In this document: one piece after another, positions 7,326-7,441 of the stretch
Layout: every line of letters starts with the position of its first letter
How positions within the stretch are numbered: the first letter of the stretch is position 1
Made by a program: the position numbers and the translations under genes
Assembly: GCA_030595845.1 (NCBI GenBank)
Contig: JAUVCL010000098.1
Location: forward strand, 1 to 7,441
Length of the DNA: 7,441 bases
Source of the DNA: Campylobacterota bacterium
GTDB taxonomy: Bacteria > Campylobacterota > Campylobacteria > Campylobacterales > Sulfurovaceae
Direction of reading: 5' to 3'
The notes under the pieces: model-generated
What the model was told of the DNA's origin: nothing
The model's database searches: none
What the model saw: the letters and a program-made list of their open reading frames with translations, nothing else

Positions 7326-7441
7326 TAAAGAATTTATGAAACAAGCTATGAAGCGTGTAGATGAACTCAAGCAGGAAACTATTGAAAAATCAAAAAAGAT
7401 TCCAAACAGTGAAGCTATCGTAAAAGCACGATTAGAAGATT
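7315..7441 (+). CDS. start of a small unrecognised gene overlapping the zeta-like remnant (partial)
   Basis: A frame opens with TTG at 7315-7317, six bases after AGGAG (7304-7308), and stays open for 42 codons to the window edge; an in-frame ATG at 7336 is an alternative start without as good a site. It overlaps the end of the zeta-like frame by 11 bases, a typical arrangement for coupled toxin and partner genes. The visible part is highly charged, rich in Lys and Glu, and predicted helical by eye, with no motif I recognise. It could be an antitoxin or accessory partner of the zeta-like protein, but this rests only on position. Confidence 0.55.
   Translation, partial: MIFNKEFMKQAMKRVDELKQETIEKSKKIPNSEAIVKARLED

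Noticed and set aside
1..7441. CRISPR arrays, tRNA or rRNA genes, insertion sequences with terminal repeats
   Set aside because: No regularly spaced repeats, cloverleaf-like segments, rRNA signatures or transposase motifs were seen by eye on either strand.

Overview
The window reads as one bacterial strand-biased region: every convincing gene is on the + strand. Moderate-to-low GC, tightly packed genes, AT-rich TATAAA-like -10 elements without a clear -35, and a mixed AGA/CGT arginine codon usage fit a Campylobacterota (Sulfurovum/Sulfurimonas-like) genome. This placement is an inference from style only and was not tested by any search.

Layout. Bases 1-128 hold the possible last codons of an upstream gene and a short leader with a candidate promoter and a palindrome that includes the ribosome binding site of the first gene. 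Bases 129-5310 are a translationally coupled three-gene fatty-acid beta-oxidation operon: a long-chain acyl-CoA synthetase of the FAA1 type (TTG start), a FadI-type 3-ketoacyl-CoA thiolase (4-base overlap with the synthetase), and a FadJ-type bifunctional enoyl-CoA hydratase / 3-hydroxyacyl-CoA dehydrogenase (1-base overlap with the thiolase). Bases 5311-5447 are a gene-free gap with promoter-like -10 sequences and no convincing terminator. Bases 5448-6839 encode an aldehyde dehydrogenase with its own ribosome binding site. Directly after its stop codon lies a 5'-truncated, AT-rich zeta-toxin-like pseudogene (6840-7325), overlapped by the start of another small gene (7315 onward) that runs off the window.

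How the genes fit together. The synthetase would make acyl-CoA from free fatty acids. FadJ would hydrate the 2-enoyl-CoA and oxidise the 3-hydroxyacyl-CoA. FadI would cleave the 3-ketoacyl-CoA to acetyl-CoA and a shortened acyl-CoA, most likely inside a FadI-FadJ multienzyme complex. The first oxidative step (acyl-CoA dehydrogenase with electron-transfer partners) is not in the window. The aldehyde dehydrogenase could feed in carboxylic acids made from aldehydes, but that link rests only on proximity.

No clearly new system is visible. The points most worth a second look are the altered NAD-binding loop in FadJ, the start-less zeta-toxin remnant butted against the aldehyde dehydrogenase stop with a sharp drop in GC, the partner-like small gene behind it, and the palindrome covering the first gene's ribosome binding site.
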